Made by a program: the position numbers and the translations under genes. The notes under the pieces were generated by a model. It did not search any database and was not told where the DNA came from. It worked only from the letters and a program-made list of their open reading frames with translations. From Valencia hispanica (Eukaryota > Chordata > Actinopteri > Cyprinodontiformes > Valenciidae): a DNA stretch of 64,000 nucleotides. Positions 12,010 through 27,000 of the stretch are shown here, piece by piece. Position 1 is the first letter of the stretch; every line of letters begins with the position of its first letter. The stretch spans positions 16,787,900-16,851,899 of the forward strand of contig OY747709.1 of the NCBI GenBank assembly GCA_963556495.2, written 5' to 3'.

Positions 12010-15000
12010 AGAGTAAGCCATTAAGCAAGTTGTTTGAGATTCTCATTGCTAACACATTGAATATTTATTTGGGTATTTTGCTAGTTTAATAAGAAAAATC
12101 TGCCTCTACTTTTATACTTCTTTACTGTACACTTTAATGCATCAAGACAGAATATTTGCATACATAGCAACGTTACGGTACCTTGCTAAAGTATTTATGC
12201 TGCTTTAATTTCTTCATATTTTTGTCAAATTTAAACCACAACCCTCAGTAATCACCACATATCAGTAATTTATACTTAGCAAGAAAAATAACACTTGTTT
12301 TTTTTTTACATTTTTTACAAATTAAAATTTAAAAAGTGAGGCATGCCACCCTGAGTCTTTGAAGAATCCCATTTTAGTGTAAAAGGTAAATGGCCTGAAT
12401 TTCTATAGCGCTTTTTCAGTCAGAGGACCACGAAGCGCTTTATACTACATTCAGTCATTCACCCATTCATGCACACATTCACACGCTAATGGTGGCAAGC
12501 TACGACATTGTAGCCACAGTGCACAGTGTGTTCATGGTTGCAAGTCTGTTGGTGTCTACCACCTTTGCAAATCTGGAGACTAAAACCTATTTCTTTTTTG
12601 CAACAAAGCTCAAGTTGAATCAGATTAGATGGAGACCATTTGCCAATATAACATTTTAAGGTCTTGTCCTAGATTAGATAGCCATTCTGCCACATAAAAA
12701 TGCTTTGATTGAAACTTAAATTTTAGCTCTGGTTGCATCTACTGGAAGTTCAACCTCCCTCTCAGTCTCAAGTCCTCTGCAGCTGTTAAAATGGTTTGCT
12801 TCCAGTGTTTAGCTCCATCCATCAATACCATCAGCTCTGACCAGGTTAACAATTGCTTTTTTTCCACACAACTCTTCCATAAAATCCAGATTTGCAAAGA
12901 GCACGATTTATGTTGTCCTATAAACAGATTATTCAACCTGAGCATTGAAACTGTGCAGCTCCCCCAGCGTTATCATGAGCCTATGTGATCGGATAAAATG
13001 TGAATAACTTTTACATGCATTTCTACTTTTGCAAAACAGGGTGTGTATTCGTTAAAATATACAATCTTAGGGCTCTCTGTACATTTAAAAGCATCAGGTG
13101 GACGCAAAGTGGAGTGCAGCCATCAAAGGTCCAAACCAAAGGGTTTACAACCCTTCTCTAACCAGGACAGAGACAAGGAGGAGCCTCGTGGACCTGGGCC
13201 GTTCTACTTTTTTGGAGGAGCCAATGGGGCTGAAATGTGAGCGAGAGATGTGAAACACAAAATGTTATCCAATTTAATGTGAATGACTCTCAGGAAGTCA
13301 CAAACTATTTAATTTATTGCTACAGTGGATATGTTTTGGCTCGTTGTCCACTCTTACCTCTGGTTTTGGTTTGCTTGGACTCATGTGGCTGGTTTTCTGC
13401 AGAGTGTGCAGCTACTGTGAGAGCAGAGGATGGAGGAGAATTTATGACAAGCATAGGGAAGATTTCAGACTCAAGTGGTGTGAGACCAAATCTCCAGCTA
13501 ACTACAGCAACTTTAGAGAAGGTATCGTAGAAGTAAGAAAATATAGCATCAACTCTGAATTTAAATAACCATTAAAAACATTATTAAAATAAATAATCCA
13601 CATGTTTTATTTCCAGGTAAACAATTGGTGTACCAGATTCCCAACAACAAGGTTCTCACCACCAAAATCGGCCTCCTAAGCAGCCTGCGGGAATTTGAGC
13701 GAATGAGCTGCAAAGTTAAATACACCCATGGACACAGGTAAACTGAGCAGCTGGTTTATCTTAATTTAATTTAATTTGATTGAATTTGTATCAGTGTAGT
13801 TTAAAGAAAAGAGGTAACTTAGTTGCGAGGACAACTTTATTTGTGTTGCTGCATTACCAGACCCAGCCAAATTTCATCGCCAGGCATTCTGACGATTAAA
13901 TAAGTCTTTTACATTCTTCTTCTTCAAAATGATGCATGCAATGTTTTCAGATCAAATTTAGCAATTGTTAGAAAATACAAAATATACTTTGTACCCGGTA
14001 GAGTCGGTGGACGGGAGCTGTGGTTAATGCTGATTGGTTGTAACCCCAAGAGAAATGAGCAAACATCGCCAAACAACTGGATTTGTAAAATTGGAAGAGT
14101 TGCGTCCTCACTAGAACCAGGAAAGTAGAGCACATCACCCCCGTTCTAAAGTCCTTACACTGGCTCCCTGTAGCTCAGAGAATAGACTTTAAAATACTTT
14201 TACTAGTTTATAAATCATTACATGGCTTAGCACCAAAATATGTTGAAGACCTGTTGTCATGGTACCAACCACCAAGACCACTCAGGTCCTCCAACTCTAG
14301 CCTACTAAACATCCCAAGACTCAGAACTAAACATGGAGAAGCAGCTTTCACTTTTTATGCTCCCCTTATCTGGAACAGACTTCCTGACGAGTGTAGAGCT
14401 GCTGAAACTCTGAACTGCTTTAAAGCGAGACTAAAAACCCATCTGTTTAAAATTGCCTTTGAGTAAATGCTTGATGTCATATGTATGAAATGTGTTCATG
14501 CTCTCTTGCTTTTTTTTATTTTTCTCTTGCTTTATTGTGTATCATGTGTAATGTGTGTTTCTTTTATGTGTTTCTTTTAAATCACCAAATCATGTAAAGC
14601 ACCTTGAATTACCCTGCTGTTGAAAGTGTGCTATACAAATAAAATTGCCTTGCCTTGCTGGTAAATCAGTTTATAACATACCATTAATATAACAGCAACC
14701 ATCTCTGTTTCTACCATTAGGCACTTTTCCACTATCGGAACTTTAGGGTAATTTAACCAGATCTATTTCTGACGGGGTAACCTGTCGGCCCGCTCCTCTC
14801 AGCCGCCATGTCTCCATACACAATCTGCCCTTTAAGGAATCAGCTAAAGACATCTGCATATCACAACTGTTTCAGCAACCAGTAGCGCCACTGATCAGCA
14901 CAAAAAGGCACCACAGCAGCAGATATTAAAAAGATCAACATGAAATAAGCAGGGCTTATTGCTGCGTTTCTGTTTGCTGTGTTGTTATAAATTGCCATGC

Positions 15001-18000
15001 CAGCAACTCTTCTTATTTTACAAAGCCAGTTTTTTGATGACATCTGCTCATTTCCCTCTGAATTAACAGCCAATACAGCTCCCTCTGAGTGACTCAGGCC
15101 GACTATCAGGCCATTCCGAGTACATACTGTATGCCCATGCAGGTACTCTGTTGGTTCCTGAAATGGCCCCGAAAATGGCCCTGTCAGCCCGACCTGGTGT
15201 AGTGGAGACACGTGCATATCAGGAAAATCTGTTCAAATTACCCTGAAGTTCTCATAGTGGAAACTCGCCTACCGTCGATCTCTTGTTGTTTCTGCTGCTG
15301 TGGGCGCCTTTTGGTGCTGATAAATGATGCCACTCACTGCAGAAACAGTCATGATATGCGGACGTCATAGCAAATTCCTTAAAGGGCCAATTTTGTACGT
15401 CAACAGATTACTCCGTCTGATGAAAGTCCGGTAAAATTACCCTGAAGTTCCTATAGTGGAAACAAGCTTTAAATTTCAGAATTTATATTTCCCCTAACGT
15501 CCCTCCTTTGGCCTCTCCAGCAAAACGAATCATTCACGCGAGCCTGGAGCGTTGACCAATAGAATTACGTATGCACAAGTGGGACCTGTCAGTCAACACA
15601 ATTAAGAATGCGCCACAGTCCTTAGCATGTACTATGAAGTGACTTGCTACAGTCAGCTTAGCACACCAACGAAGAAGGAGAAGAGGGTGGAGGGTTGTGG
15701 TTAAAAAAACATCCTTACTCTTGAAAACTGTTATAAAAAGTAGTTCAATCCTGTTCAATGCAGTGATGCACTCTCTCTGCTGACTCCGCTTTACCCGCGC
15801 GTGCGCGGTATGAGGCGTGGCTTCCAGCTCCTTTCAGAAGAGGAGGGGAGCAGGGGTTGGAGCTATAGCCGATCAAAGTTCAAAATCGCTTTCTCCTTGA
15901 TGACGTTATGCTACAGACCCCAGCTTTAAAGTGGTGGATGTAGTTGGAATATTGATAAATATGTACAGATATACTGTATGTTTGTGTCGAGTTTAATAAT
16001 GTCCTTATTTGCAGGAGACGTCTTAATGTATGATAGAGATAAATGAAATAGGGAAGGATGGTTTTCTCATATAAATATTTTTTAACCCTCTAGGAAGTAG
16101 CTTTATATCTCAGTGGCTTATATTTATACACCTTCAACTTTTTTTCCCATTTTGTCACATTACAAGTGCAATCAACAGTGAATATTATTGGGATTTTAAA
16201 ATTATACATAGACCAACATAAAGTGCTTCATGATTGAGAATTGAAAGGATAAGGACTCTTGATTTTCAAAATGGTTCACAAATAAAATATCTAAAAATTG
16301 TGATTTGCATCTGTATCCAACAACCTGATTAATTATTTTGAAGAAATACCTTTTGCCTGTTCATCTTTGCAAAGTAGCTCAAGCTCAAATTGGACAGAGA
16401 CTGTTTGTGAAAATCAATTTTCAAGCATTGCTTCAGATTCTCAGTTGACTTTGGGCCATTCTAACGCATGAATATGTTTTAATCTAAAGCCATTTTAGCT
16501 CTGACTAAATGTTTATGGTCGTTGTCGCATCGCAACCTTTAACTAGATTGCCCTCTAGTTACCTCCAGCCATCAACTTTGAACAGTTTCCCTGTCCCTAA
16601 TGAAGAAAAACATCCCCAGAACATGATGCTGCCACCTCCATGTTTCATCCAGAGGAAGAAGTGTTCAGGATGAAGTGCAGTGTTAGTTTTAATCCCTGCA
16701 GGACAAAGAGTTCAGTGTGAGTCTCATCTGACCAGAGCACCTTTGTTGACATGTTTGCTGTGTCTGCAAACAGAACAACTTCTGACTTTCCTTCAGCAAT
16801 GGCTTTTTCCTGCATGGCCACTCTGCCATAAAGGCCAGATCTGCACAATGCATGACTAATAACTCCCTTGTTGATGGATTCTCCCACCTGAGCTGTGGAT
16901 CTCTAGGGCTCCACCAGATTTACCTCTTGGCTGCTTCTTTGATGAATGATGTCCTTGCCCTGTTAGGTGGACGGATGTGTCTTTGTAGATCTGTAGTGCC
17001 ATTTTCAGATGGATTAAACAGAGCTCTCTCTGTCAGACGGTTAAACCCTGGGGATGTTGTTTTATAACCCAACCCTGCTTTAAACCTCTCCACAATGTTC
17101 TTCCTGACCTGCCTGCTGTGTTCCTTGGTTTTCGGTTTTCATGATGCTGTTTATTCACTGATGTTCTCTCAGAATCCTCTGAGCCTTTCAGGTAGCAGCC
17201 AGATTTGTACTGAGATTAAAATACTCACACATGGACTTTGTTCACTAATTAAGAGACTTCTGGGGACAATTGATTTAATAAGATTTCATTTACAGGTATC
17301 AGATTAAAGGGATCTGACTATAAGTACATGCCACACTTTTCAGATTTTTATTTGTAGAAAAAAAGTAATTAAAAACCATGTTTTTTTTCTTTTACTATAG
17401 TTAATTCTGACTTCATTTCAATAAATTGTACCTTACAGGAGGCTGAACATGGAGGAGTTCATTCCTACAACATTCAGAATGGATGTGAAGGACGAGAGGA
17501 AAGATTTCTTCTCCCACTTCGCCCAACAGGAGGGTAAAACAGGTAAAACACATCCTGTCTACATCATCTTGACTTCCTGTTGCAACAACAACAATCCTTC
17601 AACGGTTAAACTGGATCTGCACAACGTTTTCAGGCTTCATTTCTAAAACAATAATCATAGCTGACTGGTTATGAATCAATGAAAAGAAGTTTGTTCTTGA
17701 TGGTGTTAGGACAACAGTTGCCTAGGTGAGTGTTTGATTAAGAGGTTAAGGACGTTGGAAAATAATGCACTTCACCTCCCATGAGGCCCTGATAAAATCA
17801 CAGGGGAAGCATGCTGCTGCCATGGAGATGAGTCAGCAGAGGGCAGGGCTGAGACACAAACAAGAAGAACCTGAACGCTGCTGCCACTCTGAACAGAGCT
17901 GTGAGAAAACGGATCAAGTTATTCCCTAATTTAAAAACAATTTTAATGTCATGTTGGGACCTGGAGATGAAAGTGACCTTGAAAATCTAGATAGATTGGT

Positions 18001-21000
18001 TCATAACAAACACACTGTGGTAAGTGGAGTACTGGTTTGTCAAACACAGTTATCTCTAAGCAAACAGGAGGATGAATCAAACAGCTGGTTTAGATCTTTG
18101 GGTGACGGATGGATTCATAGGACAGACAGGAGAAGAAGAAGAAGTAAAGAAGAAGGAAGGAAAGATGAAAGATGAAAGAAAACCAAGCCAAACTAGAAAT
18201 ATTAAAGATATGAAGCAGTCTATTCTGAAGTCTCTACATAAGTCACTTATTAAGCATTCTGTACTGTTGAATGAACAGAAAGGTTTGCAACTACTTTCCA
18301 TTTACTATTGCAATTATGTGTAAGAGAGGGCTGCACAGTGGCACAGTTGGTAGCACTGTTGCCTTGCAGCAAGAAGGCCTGGGTTCAAATCCCAGGGGTC
18401 TTTCTGCATGGAGTTTGCATGTTCTCCCTGTGGATGCATGGGTTCTCTCCGGGTACTCCAACTTTCTCCCACTCTGGTCACTCTAAATTGAGCATGTGCA
18501 TGCATGGTTGTTTGTCCTGTACATCTCTGTTATGCCCTGCGATCGACTGGGGACCTGTCCAGGGCGTACCCCGCATCTCACCCCATGACTGCTAGAGATA
18601 GGCACCAGCCCCCTGGAACCCTGCAAAGGATAGATGGGTACAGATAATGGATGGATGGAATTATGAGTAAAAGAAGCAACTGCCTTCTTTTAGTGACCTC
18701 AGTCCTCTGTCTGTATGTTTAATTTTTACACATTTCCAAAGTAAAGTATTGTGCAGATATCGTAAAACCCCTAAATTCCTCTTAGCTTGCTTTTTCACAT
18801 TTTTCTCCCCATTCCCTGTACCTGATCATATTGTTGTTCTGTGTATGCTTAAGAAATCTAGGAAAGTGGACACAAGACCTGACAAAATGCATCATTCTTC
18901 AGTTAATTATATATCAACAATTAGCTGATTAGGATATGCCTTGGGTGCTAAGGTATTTTCTCTCTATCAAACTGTAACCTCTTGTATTTGTCATAAACCC
19001 AAATGATGAAATGGGAAGAAATTGTCTTCTGGAAACAAAGACCCTGAAGATCCTATCTAAAATTGGTCCCTTATAAAGTTGTCTGTTTTGATACAGTTTA
19101 CTTTACTTTTTCACATGTGATGTTCCAACATACATGAAATTAGTTTTTGATTCCAAAATTACACACATTCTTTCACATAATGAAAAGTTTTTTGAAATTC
19201 TTTTAAACTGACAAAAAACAACAACAACAAAAAAAGCCAGAAGCACATGACCATTAACAAATTCAAAACTGACCTCAGGCAATGCAGTCAAAGAACTGGA
19301 ATGTGTTAAGGCACAAATCTGGGGCAGGATACAACAAATATTCAGCAGCATTGAAAATTCCACGAATCAGTAGGGTATCCACTATTTGGAAATGGAAAAA
19401 GTTTGGAACTCGACTAAAACTGAGAGGGGCAACCAGGAAACCAATAGTTTTTGAGGAGGAGCTCCAGTGTTTTTTTGGAGCTAGAACAACAACTGAGAAG
19501 GTCAACCATTGCTAATGCACTCAGGCCTTTATGGTAGTATGGTACCAAAAGAAATATAACTCTATGGTTAGATGAAACAAAAGTAGAACTTCATCCATGC
19601 ATCCATTTTCTTCAACTTATCCGAGGTCGGGTCATGGGAGCAGCAGCTTAAGCAGAGAGACCCAGACTTCCTTCTCTACAGCCACATGGACCAGCTCCTC
19701 AGGGGGTATCCCAAGGCGTTTCTAGGTCAGCCGAGAAACATAGTCCCTCCAGTATGTCCTGGGTCTTCCTCTGGGTCTCCTCCTGGTGGGACGTCCCCGG
19801 AACACCTCACTATGGAGGCGTCCAGGAGGCTTCCCGACCAGAGGCCCGAGCCACCTCAACTGATTCCTCTCGAAGTAGAACTATTTGGACTAAAATGCAA
19901 ATGCCGTATCTGAAAAACAAAACAAAAAACAGACACTGCTCATCGCCTGGATAACACCATCCTGTAAAGCATGGCGGTGGCAGCCTGATGCTGTGGGGAT
20001 GCCTTTTGTGGCAGGAACTGGCGACAAGTCCGCATAGTGGATAAGATGACAGCAGACAAATTTAAAGAGATTCTTCAAGAAAACCTGCTCCAGATGTATC
20101 TAGGCCTCAGACTAAGATGAGTTATTTTGACACATGACAATGACACGAAGCACACAGCCATGTCATACACATATCCTAGAGAGACCCAGCCAGAGCCCAG
20201 ACATGAATCCAATTAAACATCTCTGGAAAGACCTAAAGATGGCCACCTACGGACACTGGCCATCCAACTTAACTGAACTTAAAAGGTTCTATAGAGAAGA
20301 GTGGGAGAAAGTATCCCAAAAAAAGGGGTATCAAGTTTGCAGAGGCATAGCAGCGAAAATTGGGGGCTCTGATCAACTGAGCATTGGACAAATACTCTAA
20401 ATACTTTGTACATGTGATTTTTCTCTGCAGACAGCATTTTTATGTGCAATCCGGATAATGCAAACAGCTCTGGTCCGTAAGCACGTGAAGCTATGAGCTC
20501 TGGTTTTATTTTACACAAATATGGGCAAGCTTCACCCCAAATGCAAACCGAGTAAGCAGAGAGAGAGAGAGAGATGGTATGTTCCAGTTGCTATAATATG
20601 CCTTTGTGGCTAGTTTCAAACTTAGAAAGACATTCTAACTCATACACAGATTTAGCTCCCACAAACAGATTTGGGAATTTGCCCCTTAGAGTGAAAGTCT
20701 ACAATCAGTGTTACAAAACAGCAATAAAATGTAAGAAACATTAACAACTACAACCTAACTCAAAGCTAAATGTTCCACTCCTTGGTTCACCTGATTGAAG
20801 GGTGCTTTAAATCATATCAGATTTGTGTTTTTCGTGGAATAATTTCGGAAAGGGAGCACAAGAGTATGTTTTAAAACATTAATAATTGAACACGTTTTAT
20901 GCCTGAAGACTTACAAAGCTAGAAAGTTAAAAAGGGTTTCACACACTGCAAAGCTTGTACAGTCACGGGAGCAACTGAAACAGCTTCGGGACACAGCATA

Positions 21001-24000
21001 ATGAACAATTACAGCGACGGGACGGCTCCTGTTGCAGAACAGAAGAAGAACGGTTATAATAGCAAGTTGACACGTAATTGATGTGGCTCTGTTTCTGGTG
21101 GCAGACGTTAAGAACACTGACAGCTGTATGTGGATCTGTAAGCCCACGGGTCTGAACCAGGGGAGAGGGATCTTCCTTCTGAAGAACCAGCAGGAAGTAG
21201 CCGAGTTCAGACTGAAGCTGCAGAGCCTGGAGGACAACCAGGCTGACCGGAGGACGCCTTACCGCCGGACTCAGGCTCACATTGTCCAGCGGTGGGTGAA
21301 CACCTGATTGTTAAAGTGTTTTACAAGTAGAAGCACAGTTTCCAGTCCAGTTCCCTACTTCTTCCCATTGTAACATTACTAAATAATATTCAAAAATATA
21401 ATTTCAGGAACTCCAGACATTTTTACTTAGGTAGTTACATTTTCTTCTCACTAATGTGGCCTTTTAAATTGTTCTCTTTTGTATCTAATGTCTAAAAATA
21501 CTTTTTTCTCCCAGTTACATTCAGAAACCCCTTCTACTAAATGACAGAAAGTTTGATGTGCGCTCCTACCTTCTCATCGCCTGCACTGCACCCTACGTGG
21601 TCTTCTTTCGTCATGGGTATGTCCGACTGACATGTGACGTTTATGATCCGAGTTCCGAAAACCTCTCTGGTCACCTTACCAACCAGGTAAACAAACACAC
21701 ACACACAGCCCTTTCCCTAACCCTAGCCATTAGTGGTACATGACTAACCTTAACCCTAACCCAAACGCAATTCACCCCATACCTTTAAACCTAAGTAGTA
21801 AAGCTCAGTTGCATATTAAACATTGTGTGGACCAGGCAAAATGTCCACACAATGCAGGTGGCCTGTCAAAGGTTGGCCTGCACAACAATACACACACGCA
21901 CGGACACATGCACACACGCACACACACACAGATAAACATAGGTTTTAACTTCAAAGCCAGGCATTTTCTAGAAATTTCGCGTTGAACAAGTAAATCTAAA
22001 CAGAAATGGATCGCTTCTGAACTAAGCCAAACATGTAACTTTTATTTCTCTGCTGCAGTTTGACATTTTTGATCTTTTTGTTTTTCATTACAACTGCAAA
22101 TTTCTGTGTATTTTACTGGGATTTGAAGTGATAGACAAAAACAAAAGAATGCATAACTTTGAAGCGGAATGAAAAACAAAAACATCTTCCAGAAATAGAA
22201 ACATAGAAAGTGCACCTTGCACTAGTATTTAACCCTGCTAGTGCTGCTAACTACGGTGGCCCTGAAGTGCAAACCACATCAACAAATCAAAAAACACTAC
22301 AACAAATTCAAAAACACATCAACAAGTCGAAAAACACTACAACAAATTCAAAACTACAACAACAAATCGAAAAAAACTACAACAAATTCAAAAACACTAC
22401 AACAAATTCAAAAACGGTCCGTGTATCATCCGATCATCCAATTATTCCATTTAATCTGGCAAACCAAAAACGAAGTAACGAATCAATATTTTGTTTTTCT
22501 GTTTTTCTGTATGAACCAAATATGAAAAACTGACGTTTGTTTCATTGCTTTCAGCTCGAAACGGGAAATATAATAAACAAGGAAACCAAAACGAAATAAT
22601 GGATCAAATTTACGTTGTCTTCATTTTTCTTTATGTTTTCCCATTTCCCACGGTGCCAACAATTCTGTTTTGCGCATGCGCAGTGAATAATCTCTAACCG
22701 CGTGGAACAGGTAACAAGCCTACGAAGCGGTGTCACTCAGTTCTACATAATGGATCCATCGTTTGTGCTTTTCAGCGCCACTAAAAGAGTGACCCTGAGA
22801 GAGGAGGACATGATGGTGGAAAAGATTTCTAAAATATTTCAGGTATGGCAATCAAACATTGCTTATTAGTCTCACACAGTTTATCTCCCAAAGATACGTA
22901 ACGTTAGCTAGCTAACTTAAGTTAACGAATGCTAGTTTGCTAGCTTTATGTGTGACATTGGGTGAACTGTTTATATATATCCATACAAGGCCTTTATTAT
23001 ATGATATCTATGGAACTGTTATGTAACTGTGACAGTTAACTTAGTTGGCAGCCGCATAGGTGTTAGTTAGTGGTGATGTTGAATTATTGTGTTGTACAGA
23101 GAGGCGTTTCTATGGGTGGGCCTGGGGGTGGGGGTTCGCCGTCGCCGTCTAAACGAAAGGCACATCTGATAAAATTCCGTTTTCACCCGCGAGCGTTCTC
23201 GTGCAAACAAGGCCTAAGTTAAGTTTGGTGTTTCTGTATCACCTGTAACTTTCTGTATTCTGTAACTAAACCCCTAGTTAGAGCCTGACTCCACCCACTG
23301 GCATTGAAAAATGCTTGTCTCTGTAGGCAAGGGTGTGGTTAGCTGGTACCCTCTTACGTCACAGGGCACCACAACTGCCAATAGGAAAATACAACTGCAG
23401 TAGCCACCGTTCAACCTGAAGAGGGCAGCACTCAGACGTTTTTACAGCATATTGTAGAATTAAAACACTTTATACCCAAATGTCAAACAAATTACTTGAA
23501 TCAATTAACAGCACTAATAAAGTGCCAGTCTTAAAGATCATTAACTAAAAAAAGTTGTTTTAGGGTTTAGTTACCCTTTGAGGCAATACAGTTCAATAGC
23601 ACCACAAGCTCCATCCTCTAAAATGATCATACAGTTGATGGAATGCCTCTCTAAAACAGTTTCAACAAAAATGTATAACTTTATGACATTATAACTTTTG
23701 CATTATAATAACTGTACATGCTTTTTTTGCAGGACTGTTGTATTGGATTACATTATTTTAGCTTACGTTAGGTGAACCTAATAAACTAGCAACCGATAGT
23801 AGTACTGGATTTATGCACCTAACAATAGTGGATATGGTTATTGAATTCCATTATCAGGATTTTGCCTAAATCTTACTTCTTTTTAGGTAGCCAGCCAGAG
23901 CCTGTACCTCACTGACGATACCAATGTGGCAGTTTTCCCTGGAGCAGAGGGCAACTTCAGTTCATTCGACCTCAGGGACAAGGCTCATTACGAAGTACAC

Positions 24001-27000
24001 GGGGCCGGCGGTGTTCTGGATGCAGGTGTTAACGTTGCTGCGGGGCCACTACCTACTCCTTCCACGAGCGGCCAGTTTTGCTTCTCCAGGTTGGCTAGTT
24101 CAGCAAGCCCCTCACTGCCACCCAGGGCTCAGTCCCTGAAATACTTTACAAGGCAAGGCACATTTTATTCAATTTACATGCCCTTGTCAATAGAATATAA
24201 ATATAAATGTTCTCTTGTATGTTAAAATTTTTTAAATGAACCTAAATATTGTTGTTCTGAACTCCAGGACTGTCAGTCTGGGAGAGGTACAGAGTGGAAA
24301 GCTTGTGAACAGCAGAATGGTGGTTGTAAGATTTACTGAGCAGGAGGCCAGTGTCCCATCCATGATTGCCAAAGTAAAAGATGCCTCAGGAAGCAATGAA
24401 CAACTCATCCTGACAGACCACAATGGAGTGGAAATATTGGACTCAGAAGGAACAAGAGGTGCTTCATTTGAACAATTTTCTTTACCATCTCAAATTATAG
24501 TTTATGTAACCCTGTCTCTTGAAAATGTACTGTGACAATAGCATGAACTTTTAAGTTGCTTCGCAGCTAAGTGGCAATTATATTGGGCTATTTATTGTCA
24601 CATCAACATTTATAAAGTCTCGCATTTTAAGCTGGAGCCATAAACAATGTCAAACCTTTGCCATTTCAGATAAAAACTAAATGAATATGCATTCACATGT
24701 CCGTCTTCAAGAGTGAGCTTTTATTAATACATACTGTATATTTTATACTCAATTAGGCACCTTTTATTGGAAGCAGAACTCACGAAAAATCATGGCTGTA
24801 CCAGAGGTTGATTTCCAAGCTGTGCAACAAAAGAGGCGAAGAATCTCGTAAGTCACACCCCCTCGGTTTTTCCTCCTGACATCAGGCACTGTGAAAGGCT
24901 AAGCATGGCCTGAATTAAAGAGCAGAGCTGGTCTGATACAACATATTCAAAGAGACTACATGAAAGCACCTAAAATAATGGCACATTTCTCCATCAGTCT
25001 GTCCAGAAACACTGCCATGTTTATCTGAGTCTTTTCTTTGATACAACTATATTTCCTACAATTGGACACCTTCAGTCAATGGACACTTTATGCAATATTT
25101 GATTGGCACAAAAGCAATCATTTCTGTGTCCATAATCAATCTGAATGTAATGGCATGTCACATAATTTGCATACATTAACAGTTTCTAATTTAACATATA
25201 CATGTGACGTTTCTCTTTCACAGACGCAGAGATGACGAGGGTGGACTGGACAGTGTGTTCGAGAAGATCGAGGAGCTTGTCCTGGCTGCTCAGGGTTTGT
25301 TGAGGTGACAACTGCCATTCAGGGACTCTCTGACGTGGTCCATCGAAACAGGAACACAACATTGGTACTGACTGATGAACAGTCCAGGAATGTTAGGAAT
25401 ACATTCACTTGTCTGGTTTTTAGAGGTAAGTCTTGTCCTTAGGAAGAGAAAAAATTATGTATTCACCCTGACAAACATCTTGTTGTTGTTTGGTGGAATT
25501 TATGATGTAGTGGTAATTTAAAAGCTTAAGTGTCCTGCTCCTGGTGTTCTTTGTATAGGCCATTGAGATTAAGGAAACCAGTCCATATAAACAGAGCCAT
25601 TCCTTAAAGTCCCTGTAAAGGAAATTCTAAAAAAACTAATTAAAAATGTTAGAAATGTATTGCTAAAACATATTACAAAGACTGTGAACTGTGAAGTACT
25701 GAATTGTGGAGTTAGACCGTTAAACAGTTTTTCACCATTGCTGTGTTTAGGATTTTTTGGCGGGGCTAAAACGGGGAATCGATGATTCACTGGAGTCCCT
25801 GAGCACCTGGACACGCCCCTAATTGATGACGCACTGGAGCCCATGAGGCTGCCCCCTCCCCTATCAGTTCGCTGCTCAATCGCGAGCTACTCTCAGTATT
25901 ATTTACTTCAGCCTACAATTTGCTAGCTAGCTATGCCTTCGTCACAGAAATGCGTATTACATGGATGCGATCACTTACAAAACAGATTTAAATTCTATTA
26001 AACTTCCGAACAACGATCATATCAACAAGAGGTGGATTAATTTTGTGAAGAGCCACCTTGATGGAGAGCTGAGGATCACCACCAACACCCGTCTCTGTAG
26101 TGATCATTTTACACAGGATAGTTTTCTAAACTTTCGTCGCGAGACAACTGGAAAACACTGATAATACGGTGTTACTGGTGAATGGGGCCGAGCCGACTAT
26201 CTCCCGTCTCAGCCCTCATCCTCCCATCGCGCAGACAACTGGTGCCATCAGTGCCAGCCTGCGAGTCTACTTTCCCGCGAGTGGGCGTGGTTTCAGCGCA
26301 GCCAGCGGACACCCCCCCATACGTTTGAGAGCAGAGACCACTGCTGATTTTTTCAAGATGTTGATAGCTTATTTTATTTACTTGGCTGCTTTTTTTTATC
26401 ATTCAAATTTGGCTAGGTGGCTAATAACACATTTTTCTGTGGTGTGACAAACTACACACTTAACAACACATACTTAATTTTCACTTTACAGGGACTTTAA
26501 GCATACTTCAGGAATTTACATCTGTGGTGTTAAGTGGTACGTTGTGTGCTTGGAGCATCTGTAGACAGAGAGGAATTTGTTAATTCTCACTGAACTTATG
26601 CCATACATAGACTCAGTTACATAAGGGATACTTTTTGAAATGCTGTCAGTCTGACATTCAATTGCAAAATACTTTTCATTCTTCATCTAGTATATCTTGT
26701 GTTGTGTTTTCAGACCTCTAATATTTATTTCCTACACTGGCAGGAATCATGGAAGATCCAGTATTTGCAGCATGCTGTGGAAGTTTGGTCGGATGCAGAT
26801 CCTGTATTACTGTGTGGCTTCAGAATTCCTCAATGTGTTTGAAGTGTCGAACAGATGATTTTTCCATCAACATTCACAAAGTCAGTGGCCTTTCTGGTGT
26901 AGTAAATGTCATGAGAGAGCTGGCACGGGAAGAGTAAATCCTGGTTTTCTGCTTGCCACCAATCCTTATGTTATCTCATGTTATGAATTCTTTTGATATT

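Larger units (their letters stand above)
22750..26937 (+). pseudogene. Transposon-encoded protein with C-terminal RING-like domain, frameshifted
   Basis: Exons: 22750-22842, 23887-24152, 24268-24458, 24757-24847, 25224-25425, 26744-26937. Phases match throughout; the second intron uses GC instead of GT. The sum is 1037 bases, one short of an in-frame 346 codons, because a one-base loss near 25290 shifts the frame. The last exon reads [18 protein letters not shown] then a CxxC tail (CLKCR), a RING or U-box-like zinc domain. Its first pair is in the previous exon as TCLVF, where a second Cys appears lost to Phe. The N-terminal 250 residues ([37 protein letters not shown]) match no domain I recognise. 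RING domains usually act in ubiquitin transfer; a role in transposition is inference. The copy looks dead. Confidence 0.75.

Noticed and set aside
13237..13530. 97-codon frame overlapping ttll10 exon 3 (reads [14 protein letters not shown])
   Set aside because: The TTLL-family frame in the same interval ([13 protein letters not shown]) is the coding one and joins in phase with exons 2 and 4.
18382..18396. B-box sequence of a tRNA gene
   Set aside because: It is part of a SINE; no anticodon stem or acceptor pairing could be drawn.
21712..21770. CCCTAA-like words suggesting an interstitial telomere
   Set aside because: Only a few imperfect units mixed with other text inside a common CA-flanked repeat.
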